This document shows, piece after piece, positions 44,097 through 53,103 of a DNA stretch of 64,000 nt. Source of the DNA: an uncultured Clostridia bacterium (lineage in GTDB: Bacteria; Bacillota; Clostridia; Lachnospirales; Cellulosilyticaceae). Each line of letters starts with the position of its first letter. Position 1 is the first letter of the stretch. The notes beneath the pieces were generated by a model, which saw only the letters and a program-made list of their open reading frames with translations, was not told the DNA's origin and did no database searches. The translations under genes were made by a program, and so were the position numbers. The stretch covers positions 1 through 64,000 of the forward strand of contig CAKZUB010000064.1 of the NCBI GenBank assembly GCA_937921505.1, written 5' to 3'.

Positions 44097-44805
44097 GCCC
44101 TCCTATTTTCTTTAAATAATTGATTTCATTTTCTGTAAGCTCTCTATATTTTCCTATTTCAAGCCCATTTAATGTGATTTCACCTACCGAAATACGCATA
44201 AGTTTTAGCACACTATGTCCTAATAGCTCACACATCTTTCTGATTTGCCTGTTTCTGCCTTCATGTATGGTAATAGCTAAACGCGTTGTGTTTTGATTCT
44301 TCTCGGTAATTTTTACAACTGCAGGAGCAGTTTTCTTCCCTTCAATAACTACTCCTTTTCTTAACTGATCTATCGACTGTGCTTGTACTTTACCACTTAC
44401 TTTAACATCATATGTTTTATTGACATGGTGCTTAGGATGAGTAAGTGCATAAGTAAGTGCACCATCATTAGTTAAAATGAGAAGCCCAGAGGTATTGTAA
44501 TCTAATCTTCCCACTGGAAATATTCTTTTATCGGTATCTTTAAAAAAATCTAATACAGTCGGTCTATTCTTCTCATCCTTAGCAGTAGTTACATACCCTA
44601 CCGGTTTATTTAATGCGTAATAGACATACGACTGTTCATATGTGATCACCTTATCCTCATATGTTATTAAATCCCCCGCGCTTACCTGCGTACCAAGTTC
44701 TGTAATGACCCTTCCATTAATCCGTACTCTTCCTTGCAAGATGTACTCTTCGCATTTTCTTCTGGATGCTACGCCGCAGCTTGCAAGGTATTTTTGTAAT
44801 CTCAT
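44086..44805 (-). CDS. rluB: Pseudouridine synthase, RluB/RsuA family
   Basis: The 239-residue protein begins with an S4 RNA-binding domain (MRLQKYLASCGVASRRKCEEYI), then a pseudouridine synthase domain with the catalytic motif VGRLDYNTSGLLILTNDG, where the Asp is the nucleophile. Ending GRNRQIRKMCELLGH is typical. It should modify 23S rRNA (RluB site) or a nearby position. It follows dacF-type by 22 bases. The scpA-scpB-dac-rluB order is conserved in Bacillus subtilis, which supports RluB. Confidence 0.9.
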   Translation of the reverse strand: MRLQKYLASCGVASRRKCEEYILQGRVRINGRVITELGTQVSAGDLITYEDKVITYEQSYVYYALNKPVGYVTTAKDEKNRPTVLDFFKDTDKRIFPVGRLDYNTSGLLILTNDGALTYALTHPKHHVNKTYDVKVSGKVQAQSIDQLRKGVVIEGKKTAPAVVKITEKNQNTTRLAITIHEGRNRQIRKMCELLGHSVLKLMRISVGEITLNGLEIGKYRELTENEINYLKKIGGLDV

Positions 44806-44827
44806 ATGATCCCCCTTGTATAGGTAA

Positions 44828-45970
44828 TTATTTTATTTTAAGCCATTTTTTGAAGTAATCTATAAGTGTTGCTTTTTTAATATCCTCTTGTGCCTTTAAG
44901 TTTACTCCTGCTAGAGTATCTCCATCACATAAGACTTCTACACGGCCTATGACCGCCCCTTTTTCTATTGGTGCTTTCATTGAAGTAGGTATGACTTTCT
45001 TAATCATTATATTTTGCTGTTCTTCTTTTGAAAGCGGCAATGTTACTTTCTCACTGCATTCTAAAGAAAGTGTATCTTGCACACCTTTTTTTACAGCTAC
45101 ATTGGCATAATCTTTTTGAGGGACAATAATATCATATTTTTTATAGTGACTAAAAGCATAATTCATAAGTGTGATAACATCTTTATATTTTTGATTCTTA
45201 CCTTTGTTTCCCCAACCAGCAGCTAATGCTACGCCTATTAACTGCATCCCATCTTGATTTGCCGAGCCAACAAAACAGTGACCTGCTTTATTTGTAAAAC
45301 CAGTCTTCATACCATTTGCACCCTTATAGCTGTATATAAAGCGGTTTTTGTTTTGTAAGCCGTGGGATTTACTTCCTTGTAATTTCCCAGTGGGAATATT
45401 AATACTTGTTGTGGTAGTGATTTTTACAAATTGAGGATTGGCTAATGCGTAAGCACCTATTAATGCTAAATCATAAGCTGATGTATAATGCTCAGCAGCA
45501 TCAAGTCCATTGGGCGTCTTAAAACTTGTATGTTCTGCCCCAATCTCTTTAGCCTTTTGTGTCATCATGTCACAAAAACTTTCTACTGAACCGCCTATAT
45601 GTTCTGCAATAGCAACAGCTGTATCGTTATGTGATTCTAGCATTAAAGAATAAAGTAAATCTCCAAGCCTTTGCTTCTCACCTGGTTGAAGATGTAATTT
45701 AACAGCAGGGGCTCTAGCTGCTCTTTGAGATACCGTAACAACATCATCTAAATTAGCCTTTTCAAGTGCTACAATACAAGTCATAATCTTGGTCGTACTA
45801 GCCATAGGCATAGTTTCATAAGCATTTTTTTCAACAAGTACTCTTTTACTATCTTGTTCGATTAAAACTGCTCCTTTAGAATTAATTTTACTCTTAATTT
45901 CATTGGCATATAATTGTGAAGATGAACATAAAGTTATGAGGAATAATATTGACAGCATAAAATGTTTCAT
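44828..45970 (-). CDS. D-alanyl-D-alanine carboxypeptidase (DacB/DacF type)
   Basis: The 380-residue exported serine carboxypeptidase trims the terminal D-Ala from peptidoglycan stem peptides. It has a signal peptide (to about residue 22) and the three penicillin-binding motifs: STTK (SxxK, about 58-61), SHN (SxN) and KTG. A C-terminal domain follows. Similar synteny with scpA-scpB and rluB places it with B. subtilis DacB/DacF, which act in sporulation. It is one of two such enzymes in this window. Confidence 0.9.
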   Translation of the reverse strand: MKHFMLSILFLITLCSSSQLYANEIKSKINSKGAVLIEQDSKRVLVEKNAYETMPMASTTKIMTCIVALEKANLDDVVTVSQRAARAPAVKLHLQPGEKQRLGDLLYSLMLESHNDTAVAIAEHIGGSVESFCDMMTQKAKEIGAEHTSFKTPNGLDAAEHYTSAYDLALIGAYALANPQFVKITTTTSINIPTGKLQGSKSHGLQNKNRFIYSYKGANGMKTGFTNKAGHCFVGSANQDGMQLIGVALAAGWGNKGKNQKYKDVITLMNYAFSHYKKYDIIVPQKDYANVAVKKGVQDTLSLECSEKVTLPLSKEEQQNIMIKKVIPTSMKAPIEKGAVIGRVEVLCDGDTLAGVNLKAQEDIKKATLIDYFKKWLKIK

Positions 45971-46050
45971 AATTTTGCTCCTTTTTGATGAAATAATTAC
46001 CTATGTAAAATCATCCCTCATTTTATCACTTTTTATGCATTCTTTATAGA

Positions 46051-46629
46051 TTATACATCTTTATCTTCTTCATAATAATTCATTTCTTCTCTAACCTCTT
46101 CTTTGAATCTCTGTAATAATTTTTCTTTTATTCTAGGAAGTTCTTCTAAGTTTTTAAACCCAAAGTGCCTTAAGAAATCATGGGTAGTTCCAAACAAAAC
46201 AGGCCTCCCTATAACACTCAGTCTGCCTACTTCTTCGATAAGATGATACTCTATTAATTTACCAAGTGCATGTTCACATCTTACCCCTCTGATATCCTCT
46301 ATTTGCGTACGCGTAATAGGTTGTGAATAGGCTACAATAGAGAGTGTTTCAATAAGTGCCTGTGTAAGTATTTTCTTTATAGGTTTTTGTCGTAATTTCT
46401 GTATATAGGGTGTGTGTCTAGGTACCGTGCACATTTGATAACCATCACCTACTTCTCTAATTTCCATGCCACTATTTGTTTTTTCATAGATTTCATTAAG
46501 CCTATAAATCGCTATATGTATTGTAATTTCTTCTGAGTCACATACTTCACATAACCTACTGCCTGGTATTGCATCGCCTGAATAAAAAAGCAGTGCTTCT
46601 ATAATACTCTCAAGCTCAGTTTTATTCAT
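46051..46629 (-). CDS. scpB: Condensin subunit ScpB
   Basis: The 192-residue protein has the winged-helix ScpB fold (LESIIEALLFYSGDAIPGSRL, then QALIETLSIVAYSQPITRTQIEDIRGV), and binds ScpA in the SMC condensin complex that organises and segregates the chromosome. It overlaps the ScpA gene by 8 bases. Confidence 0.95.
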   Translation of the reverse strand: MNKTELESIIEALLFYSGDAIPGSRLCEVCDSEEITIHIAIYRLNEIYEKTNSGMEIREVGDGYQMCTVPRHTPYIQKLRQKPIKKILTQALIETLSIVAYSQPITRTQIEDIRGVRCEHALGKLIEYHLIEEVGRLSVIGRPVLFGTTHDFLRHFGFKNLEELPRIKEKLLQRFKEEVREEMNYYEEDKDV

Positions 46630-47380
46630 CTTCTTGTCCTCCTATTATAACTATATCTCCTCGCAGATCTTCTTGAATAATAACTACTTTTTTCTTGTGA
46701 ACGAGTTCTAACAGCGCCATAAATGTCACTATGAGTTCAATTTTTGGCATTTCTGGACGACAAATTTCAAAAAAACTTGTTCTTTGATTGAGTATTATTA
46801 ACTGAAGAATATAAATACTTTTTTGTTCAATTGTATAAACATCTTTTCTTAAAATACTGTGATCAATTTTTCTCTCAGATCGCTCACGCACATCCCAATC
46901 TTTTTGTTTAATAAGTTCTTGAAAAGTATAGTATAAGGTCTGAAGAGTTACATCCTCTAAAATCTCATTACAATCTACCGCAATTTCTGGAATATCTATA
47001 TGAGCTGCAACATTTCTAAAACAGCATGAATGAGATAGAGATTGATATTCAATAAGTTTGCTTGAAACATATTTTATTTTTTTATATTCAAGTAATTTCC
47101 TTACAAGCTCCTCTCTTGGGTCTTCTTCTGATCCTTCCTCAAACTTTGAACTCTTAGGTAGCAGCATTTTTGATTTAATGAGAATGAGATTCGCGGCCAT
47201 TACAATAAAATCACTGAGCTGTTCTAATTCTATAAACGCGGAATCTTCAAGATACTCCATATACTGATTTGTAATAGCAGATATCTCTATGTCATAAATA
47301 CTCATTTTATTTTTTTCGATAAGATATAGCAATAAATCTAACGGTCCTTCAAAATCTTGTAATTTAAATGTTACAGACAC
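46622..47380 (-). CDS. scpA: Condensin kleisin subunit ScpA
   Basis: The 252-residue kleisin bridges SMC heads. Its N-terminus FKLQDFEGPLDLLLYLIEKNKMSIYDI is diagnostic, and a middle acidic linker (EEGSEEDPREELVRKLL) leads to a C-terminal winged helix. The gene opens the scpA-scpB transcript. Confidence 0.96.
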   Translation of the reverse strand: MSVTFKLQDFEGPLDLLLYLIEKNKMSIYDIEISAITNQYMEYLEDSAFIELEQLSDFIVMAANLILIKSKMLLPKSSKFEEGSEEDPREELVRKLLEYKKIKYVSSKLIEYQSLSHSCCFRNVAAHIDIPEIAVDCNEILEDVTLQTLYYTFQELIKQKDWDVRERSERKIDHSILRKDVYTIEQKSIYILQLIILNQRTSFFEICRPEMPKIELIVTFMALLELVHKKKVVIIQEDLRGDIVIIGGQEDE

Positions 47381-47490
47381 CTCTATTTCCTCCTACCTAG
47401 TGTGTAAGCATTTTACACTTGCATTCTTTTAGTATACATTAAGTATACGTTAAGTTTATAGCTTACTTATTATTTATGCAAGAGTAAAAA

Positions 47491-47533
47491 TATAAAGCAT
47501 AATTAGACAACTAGTCTCTAACTATGCTTTATA
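47491..47533 (-). terminator. Terminator after the second carboxypeptidase
   Basis: An 11-pair stem TATAAAGCATA/TATGCTTTATA (with a further small inner pairing CTAA/TTAG) is followed on the minus strand by TTTTTAC. It overlaps the left inverted repeat by two bases. Confidence 0.65.
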
Positions 47534-47625
47534 TATAGATTTCACATCTTTAAGTTAAAGTCATTCACGATGTTTATGATGTGAAATCATTATGAGAAAC
47601 AACTTTGCACAGATGAATAACTCAA
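47532..47625 (+). repeat. Left arm of ~90-bp inverted repeat flanking a dac gene
   Basis: This stretch matches the complement of 48936-49024 at about 75-80% by eye. Shared blocks include TTCACATCTTTA, TGATGTGAA and TTATGAGAAACAACTTTGC..AGATGAATAA. Each arm also carries a small palindrome of its own (TTCACATC...GATGTGAA). The region lies between the carboxypeptidase gene and its terminator. Confidence 0.65.
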
Positions 47626-47648
47626 GTTTATATGTTGTTTCTCTATAA

Positions 47649-48833
47649 TTACTTGGATAAATTAAAGTATCTTTTATACATATAGGGAAGCATATCTTTT
47701 AGTCTTGCTTTTGTCACATTATAAGCTGCAATAACAGGTGCTTCTCCTACCACATTGCCTTCTAAATAATAAGTGATCGTTCCTATTTTATCTCCTTTTG
47801 AAATAGGCGCATGCAAGTTGTTCTGATACTTAATGTCATAAGTTAATTCTACGCTCGCATTATCTTTTCCAACTACAAAAGCTCTTGTTTCATCTATAAC
47901 AGCTTCAACAAGTGCTTTATCCCCTTTTTTAACAGGAGTTTTGCCAACTACTGTTCCTATTTGCGGACCAGTTTTAACCATATAGTTTGCAAAACCATAG
48001 TCAAGAAGCTGTCCTGCTTCTCGGAATCTTGTTTTACCATCTGAAGAACCCATAACAACAGCAATAAGACCCATGTCATTACGTGTTGCTGTGGCACTCA
48101 CACAGTGTTTAGCTTCTGGTGTATAGCCTGTTTTAAGCCCTGTTATGCCTTTATACCATTTGATCATTTTATTTGTATTGGAAAGTCCGAATTCTGACTC
48201 ACCACGTCTTGTTTTGTGTGTAATAGTATCCATCCAAATCGTCAATACTTTAGACGTTTCGGGGTATTTTTTCATCAGTTCTCGTGACATAAGCGCAATG
48301 TCATAGGCTGTTGAAACATGTCCGTCCGCGTGAAGTCCACATGCATTTTTAAAAACAGTATTGTTCATACCTAATCCTTTTGCACGGTCATTCATCATTT
48401 GTACAAACTTTTCCTCACTTCCGGCTATATACTCACCCATAGCAACAGCTGCATCATTAGCTGATGCAATACAAATACATTTTACTAAGTCTCTGACTGT
48501 TTGCTCTTCACCCGGTTCCATAAAAACTTGTGAGCCACCCATATGTGCTGCATGTTCACTTACCGTCACCTTGTCATCCCATGTGATCTTTCCTAAACTT
48601 ATCGCATCATTTATAAGCAAAAGTGTCATGACTTTGGTAATACTAGCTGGTGGCAAAGGAATATCTTTATTATTATCAAGTAATATTTTTCCGCTAGACT
48701 CCTCTATCAATACGTAGCTTCTAGCTGTAGATGCTATAGATTCCTTTGTTTTTTCGGACGTCGCACCTAATGACTGTGATGTTACCATTATACTTATTAA
48801 CAGGCTGACCATCAGTATCTTTTTCTTATTCAT
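47649..48833 (-). CDS. D-alanyl-D-alanine carboxypeptidase
   Basis: The 394-residue exported enzyme has a signal peptide ending near residue 24, then the low-molecular-weight penicillin-binding motifs SITK, SAN and KTG in that order, and a C-terminal domain. It is a peptidoglycan carboxypeptidase like DacA/DacF. It has no gene partner and stands alone between the two arms of an inverted repeat. It is similar in layout to the enzyme at 44828-45970 and may be a paralogue. Confidence 0.9.
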   Translation of the reverse strand: MNKKKILMVSLLISIMVTSQSLGATSEKTKESIASTARSYVLIEESSGKILLDNNKDIPLPPASITKVMTLLLINDAISLGKITWDDKVTVSEHAAHMGGSQVFMEPGEEQTVRDLVKCICIASANDAAVAMGEYIAGSEEKFVQMMNDRAKGLGMNNTVFKNACGLHADGHVSTAYDIALMSRELMKKYPETSKVLTIWMDTITHKTRRGESEFGLSNTNKMIKWYKGITGLKTGYTPEAKHCVSATATRNDMGLIAVVMGSSDGKTRFREAGQLLDYGFANYMVKTGPQIGTVVGKTPVKKGDKALVEAVIDETRAFVVGKDNASVELTYDIKYQNNLHAPISKGDKIGTITYYLEGNVVGEAPVIAAYNVTKARLKDMLPYMYKRYFNLSK

Positions 48834-48935
48834 AAGAACCTCCTTATTATTATTCCCTTTCTAGTATTTGTCATTTCATACAAAATATACTTTTGGTTGA
48901 TGTATTTTAAAATAAAATCAAATATCTCATCTAAA

Positions 48936-49024
48936 TTATTCATCTAGGCAAAGTTGTTTCTCATAACAACTTCACATCATGCATCACCTTGAATAACTTA
49001 AATCTAAAGATGTGAACTCTATAT
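48936..49024 (-). repeat. Right arm of inverted repeat upstream of the dac gene
   Basis: On the minus strand this reads as a close match to 47532-47625, so the two arms face each other around one gene. It sits about 100 bases before the carboxypeptidase start, so it may also contain or influence the promoter. Confidence 0.65.
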
Positions 49025-49040
49025 CAATAAGTATACAAAA

Positions 49041-49066
49041 AAACCAGAGTTTTTATACTCTGGTTT
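49041..49066 (-). terminator. Terminator of the recombinase gene
   Basis: A 9-pair stem (AAACCAGAG/CTCTGGTTT) with 8-base loop is followed on the minus strand by TTTTTTTGTAT. It is 6 bases after the recombinase stop. Confidence 0.8.
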
Positions 49067-49071
49067 TATTT

Positions 49072-49962
49072 CTAGGCTCTTGGATGTGATTTATTATAAA
49101 CATCCTTAAGGTCCTCTGTTTCTTTATTAAGTTGTCTGTAGACTTGTGTGGTTGAAATATCTGAGTGTCCCAGCATTTGTTGAACAGATTTCAAGTTAGC
49201 ACCATTTTGAACCAAATGTGCTGCAAAAGAATGTCTTAACATATGAGGGGTAATATGCTCTGAAATATTCAGTGCTTTCGAGTAGTTTTTTAAAATTTTC
49301 CAGAACCCTTGCCTTGTCATACCATGTCCATTACAATTGACAAATAAACATTTATCTGTGTGATCTCTTAAAAGTACATATCTAACTTGTACAAGATATT
49401 GATTGAGTGCTGTAACGGCAGATTTCCCAATAGGAATGGTTCTTTCTTTTTGAGAATCTCGGCAAATAATATAGCCTTGCTGCAAATTAATATCTGTTAT
49501 TTTAAGTCCAATAAGCTCTGATACTCTAATACCTGTTGCATAAAGTAATTCTAGCATTGCCCGATCTCTAATTCCTTTTATATCATTTATATTAGGTTGA
49601 TCAAGTAGGCGAGTAATTTGATCTTCTGTTAAGACTTTAGGAACTTTCTTATCAACTTTAGGAAGTGCAATAATGTGTGCTGGATTCTCACTAATAACTT
49701 GTTGGTATATAAGATACTGACAAAACGCTCGAATTGAGGCTAGTGTTCGTGAAATAGTAGCATTAGATTTCCCAACATTTCTCATAGACTCTAAATAGGC
49801 ATTAATATCTTTATCAGTAAAGGCTATACTATCAGTGCTATTAATTTGCCCAAGATAGTTTATAAAATATTTCAAGTCTCTCGCGTAGGATTGGACAGTA
49901 TTATTGGATGCTGATTTAACGTCTTTTAAATAATATAAAAATAACGTGATATATTCCTGCAT
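49072..49962 (-). CDS. xerD: Tyrosine recombinase XerD/XerC type
   Basis: The 296-residue site-specific recombinase resolves chromosome dimers at dif. It has an N-terminal core-binding SAM-like domain and the catalytic set: R in TGIRVSELIGL, HMLRHSFAAH (HxxR), H in MLGHSDISTTQVYRQL and the nucleophilic tyrosine in QVY. Length and sequence look like the chromosomal XerC/XerD housekeeping pair rather than a phage integrase. No mobile element features flank it. Confidence 0.88.
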   Translation of the reverse strand: MQEYITLFLYYLKDVKSASNNTVQSYARDLKYFINYLGQINSTDSIAFTDKDINAYLESMRNVGKSNATISRTLASIRAFCQYLIYQQVISENPAHIIALPKVDKKVPKVLTEDQITRLLDQPNINDIKGIRDRAMLELLYATGIRVSELIGLKITDINLQQGYIICRDSQKERTIPIGKSAVTALNQYLVQVRYVLLRDHTDKCLFVNCNGHGMTRQGFWKILKNYSKALNISEHITPHMLRHSFAAHLVQNGANLKSVQQMLGHSDISTTQVYRQLNKETEDLKDVYNKSHPRA

Positions 49963-50066
49963 GTCTAGTCCCCTTTAACCCTATAATATCATATAATTTG
50001 AATTTTAGTTTTATTTCATTATACCTAAAATGACTTTTACTGTCTAGATTATTTCATTCTTATAGG

Positions 50067-50114
50067 TTATAAAGCAAAACACTTATCTCATAGGATAAGT
50101 GTTTTGCTTTATAA
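50067..50114 (-). terminator. Terminator of the uracil permease gene
   Basis: A perfect 21-pair stem (arms 50067-50087 and 50094-50114) with a 6-base loop lies 3 bases beyond the stop codon of the permease. It could act in both directions. Confidence 0.8.
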
Positions 50115-50117
50115 TAA

Positions 50118-51446
50118 TTAGATATCTTTTGGCAACACTTTATTTAAAACAACTCCAATGAGTGCTGCAATAGCAAGACCTGATATCGTAATAGTTCCGA
50201 CAATTGCAATATTGTCAATACTAATTCCGGTTACAAAAATGATAGCTGCAATAATTAAATTTCTGCTATGAGTAAAATCAAGTTGTGCATCAACTAATGT
50301 TCTTACCCCAACACTTGCTATCATTCCAAAGAGAATAATACTGATCCCCCCCATAACAGGAAGAGGTATCGTCTGAATGATTGCAGTAAATTTACCAACC
50401 AAGCTAAGAACTATTGCAAAAACAGCAGCAATTCTTATTACCTTTGGATCATATACTTTGGTAACCGCAAGAACCCCAGTGTTCTCTCCATATGTAGTAT
50501 TGGCTGGGCCACCTAAGAGTCCTGCTGTCATTGTTGCAAGTCCATCTCCAAGTAACGTTCTATGAATCCCTGGATTATCAAAAAAGTTTTTGCCAACTAC
50601 CGCACCATTTGTTGTAATATCTCCTATATGTTCAATAAAAACAACAAGCGCAATAGGTGCTATTGCGATAACAGCCTCCCATGTAAAACTTGGAAGCGTA
50701 AAAAGGTGCTTTGTCCCAAGCTTTGAAAAACCAAACCATGGAGCACTGGCTATAGCTGCTGTATCTACCATCCCTAATGCAAGTGCTACTAAATACCCTA
50801 CTATTACCGAGATAAGAATAGGTACCATTTTAAAGAAACCTTTTGCAAATATAGAAACTATAATCATTGTAATAATAACAACAGTTGCTACTAATAAGCC
50901 TTGAAGTGGTATGTTAAAAACACCTGAAACGTTATGAAACAGTGCACTATCAACTTGAAAACCATTACTTGCTAATATTTCAGCCATCTGCTGAGCTTCT
51001 GGATTTTGCTCTATAATTGGTGCATATCCCACCATATTGATCGCAACTGGACTAAGTCTAAGACCTATAACCATAATAATTGGACCTACAACAATAGGAG
51101 GAAAGAAAGATTTTACGCGTTCAACTCCTGCTAGTTTAATAACCCCTGCCATTACAACATATACAATCCCTGTTGCAATAATACCACCTTTTACTACGCC
51201 AATACCATACGCTTGCAAGGTAATTGCAATAGCTGAAATAAATGCAAAACTAGAACCTAAAAATACAGGAACAATGCCTTTTGTAACACTATGAAAAACA
51301 AGAGTTCCTATTCCAGCACAAAGTAGTGCAATTCCTGGATCAAGACCCGTTAAGATAGGTACTAATACTGTCGCACCAAACATTGCAAGTACGTGTTGTA
51401 AACCAAGGACAAGTTTTTTACTGCTGCTAATTTGTTCCATATTCAT
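50118..51446 (-). CDS. uraA: Uracil/xanthine permease
   Basis: The 442-residue membrane protein has about 14 hydrophobic segments and belongs to the NCS2 uracil-xanthine permease family: QHVLAMFGATVLVPILTGLDPGIALLCAGIGTL and GLLGGPANTTYGENTGVLAVT are diagnostic, the latter carrying the substrate-binding region. It imports uracil using the proton motive force. It lies 22 bases downstream of pyrR, as in the B. subtilis pyrR-pyrP order, so uracil uptake should be controlled by PyrR attenuation. Confidence 0.9.
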   Translation of the reverse strand: MNMEQISSSKKLVLGLQHVLAMFGATVLVPILTGLDPGIALLCAGIGTLVFHSVTKGIVPVFLGSSFAFISAIAITLQAYGIGVVKGGIIATGIVYVVMAGVIKLAGVERVKSFFPPIVVGPIIMVIGLRLSPVAINMVGYAPIIEQNPEAQQMAEILASNGFQVDSALFHNVSGVFNIPLQGLLVATVVIITMIIVSIFAKGFFKMVPILISVIVGYLVALALGMVDTAAIASAPWFGFSKLGTKHLFTLPSFTWEAVIAIAPIALVVFIEHIGDITTNGAVVGKNFFDNPGIHRTLLGDGLATMTAGLLGGPANTTYGENTGVLAVTKVYDPKVIRIAAVFAIVLSLVGKFTAIIQTIPLPVMGGISIILFGMIASVGVRTLVDAQLDFTHSRNLIIAAIIFVTGISIDNIAIVGTITISGLAIAALIGVVLNKVLPKDI

Positions 51447-51468
51447 TTCTCCTTTTAAGTAATTTATA

Positions 51469-52008
51469 TTAATTTTTAATTTCTAGTAAAACAACATTAT
51501 CTCCATCTGTTTCTTGAATATGAACATGAACGATCTCTTTTTTAGAAGTAGGGATATTTTTGCCTACAAAATCTGATCGAATTGGAAGCTCACGGTGACC
51601 CCTATCTATAAGCGTCGCAAGTTTAATATAGCTTGGCCTTCCTATATCCATAAGTGCGTCCATTGCAGCACGAACAGTTCTGCCGGTATAAATCACATCA
51701 TCTACTAAAATGATAGTTTTCCCATTAATATTTGAATGAATGATACTTTCTCCGGTAATAGGCTGCGCAAATTTCTTTTCTAAATCATCACGGTAAAAGG
51801 TAATATTTATTTTTTCTACAGGAACTTCTATATTTTCAATCAGTTTTATTTTTTCCGCTAATCTTTTAGCGAGTGGTGCTCCTCTTGTTTCAATACCAAC
51901 AAGAATAATATCTCTTGCTCCTTTATTATCTTCTATAATTTCATGAGCTATTCTTGTTAAGGCACGATTCATTGCTGCTTCATCAAGTAATATTTTTTGT
52001 TCTTCCAT
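51469..52008 (-). CDS. pyrR: Pyrimidine operon attenuation protein / UPRTase PyrR
   Basis: The 179-residue protein binds UMP or UTP and then the mRNA leader to favour termination; it also has weak uracil phosphoribosyltransferase activity. It shows the PRPP-binding motif [22 protein letters not shown]. Its mRNA leader carries a PyrR binding motif (52141-52153) and a terminator (52049-52082). It is followed by the uracil permease gene in the same transcript. Confidence 0.95.
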   Translation of the reverse strand: MEEQKILLDEAAMNRALTRIAHEIIEDNKGARDIILVGIETRGAPLAKRLAEKIKLIENIEVPVEKINITFYRDDLEKKFAQPITGESIIHSNINGKTIILVDDVIYTGRTVRAAMDALMDIGRPSYIKLATLIDRGHRELPIRSDFVGKNIPTSKKEIVHVHIQETDGDNVVLLEIKN

Positions 52009-52048
52009 ATCAAACTCCTTACTTTAAATTTATATAGATCACTATAAA

Positions 52049-52175
52049 AAGAAGACTTCTTAAGTTAATAAGAAGCCTTCTTAGATATACAATACGCACG
52101 CATACGCCTGCATAATCATTTCTTTATTGTACACCTTATTAGCCTCTCGGACTACTTTAAAGGATTCATATCTGA
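52049..52175 (-). promoter_or_regulatory. PyrR-dependent transcription attenuator
   Basis: The leader reads AGTCCGAGAGGCT at 52141-52153 on the minus strand, the PyrR-binding loop consensus (ARUCC-GAGAGGCU type). A 14-pair terminator hairpin (52049-52082, one G-U) and a T run follow. An alternative pairing TACAATA/TATTGTA lies between and could be the antiterminator. At high UMP or UTP, PyrR would stop transcription before pyrR-uraA. The binding motif lies only about 30 bases after the rluD stop. Confidence 0.85.
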
Positions 52176-52184
52176 TTTATTCTC

Positions 52185-53099
52185 TCATATCCTTCTTAAT
52201 TTGTCAATCATCCTAGTAAAATATTCAGGTAAACTGCTGTCAAATTCCATATACTCTTCTGTACTCGGGTGAATAAATCCTAATGTTTTTGCATGCAGCA
52301 TTTGTTTATCTAGTCCAAAGACTGATCTTGATGAACCATATACAGGGTCTCCAAGTAAAGGATGTCCTATATGTTTCATATGCACTCTTATTTGATGTGT
52401 TCTCCCTGTAAATAATGTTAGCTCAATATAGGTAAAATTTTTAAAAGTTTCGAGGACTCTATAATAGGTTTTAGCATATCTGCCACCATTTACTATCGCC
52501 ATCTTTTTTCTATCTTGCTGTGATCTTCCTATCGGCGCTTCAACAATACCTTCTGCTTCTTTGAAAGTACCATATACAAGAGCATGATACTTCCGTGAAA
52601 TATCATGCTCTTGTAAAAGTATTGATAACTTTAAATGTGCCTTATCATTTTTAGCAATCATCAAAAGTCCTGATGTATCTTTATCAATCCTATGAACAAT
52701 TCCTGGTCTAATCTCACCATTAATCCCTGAGAGGTTATCTTTGCAATGGTATAACAGTGCGTTAACTAGTGTTCCTGTGTAGTTGCCTGGCGCAGGATGC
52801 ACCACCATATCTTGTCCTTTATTGACAATAATAATGTCATGATCTTCATAGACAATATCTATAGGGATAGGTTCTGCAACAATATCTACTTGGACAGGAC
52901 TTGGAATTTCAACTACAATATTATCATTTATTTTGACTTTGTACTTACTACTTTCACATCTGCCATTCACAGTAACATTGTTTTCATCTATTTTTTTTTG
53001 TAAAAATGATCTTGTATAATCTTGCAATTGTTCAGAAAGATATTTATCTAGTCTCGTACCTTCTTCATCTTTAACAATGATATGAATCGATTCTGCCAT
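52185..53099 (-). CDS. rluD: Pseudouridine synthase RluD family
   Basis: The 304-residue protein has an N-terminal S4 domain (TRLDKYLSEQLQDYTRSFLQKKI) and a catalytic domain with RIDKDTSGLLMIAKND, whose Asp is the catalytic nucleophile, and the TGRTHQIRVHMKHIGHPLLGD motif. It modifies helix 69-type uridines of 23S rRNA. The lspA-rluD-pyrR order is the same as lspA-ylyB-pyrR in B. subtilis. Confidence 0.92.
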   Translation of the reverse strand: MAESIHIIVKDEEGTRLDKYLSEQLQDYTRSFLQKKIDENNVTVNGRCESSKYKVKINDNIVVEIPSPVQVDIVAEPIPIDIVYEDHDIIIVNKGQDMVVHPAPGNYTGTLVNALLYHCKDNLSGINGEIRPGIVHRIDKDTSGLLMIAKNDKAHLKLSILLQEHDISRKYHALVYGTFKEAEGIVEAPIGRSQQDRKKMAIVNGGRYAKTYYRVLETFKNFTYIELTLFTGRTHQIRVHMKHIGHPLLGDPVYGSSRSVFGLDKQMLHAKTLGFIHPSTEEYMEFDSSLPEYFTRMIDKLRRI

Positions 53100-53103
53100 G
53101 GTC

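Noticed and set aside
49072-49962. Phage integrase as evidence of a prophage
   Set aside because: The protein looks like a chromosomal XerC/XerD enzyme, with its own terminator and no phage genes near it.
50590-51294. Plus-strand frames opposite the uracil permease
   Set aside because: They are mirror frames of a hydrophobic membrane protein, a common artefact.
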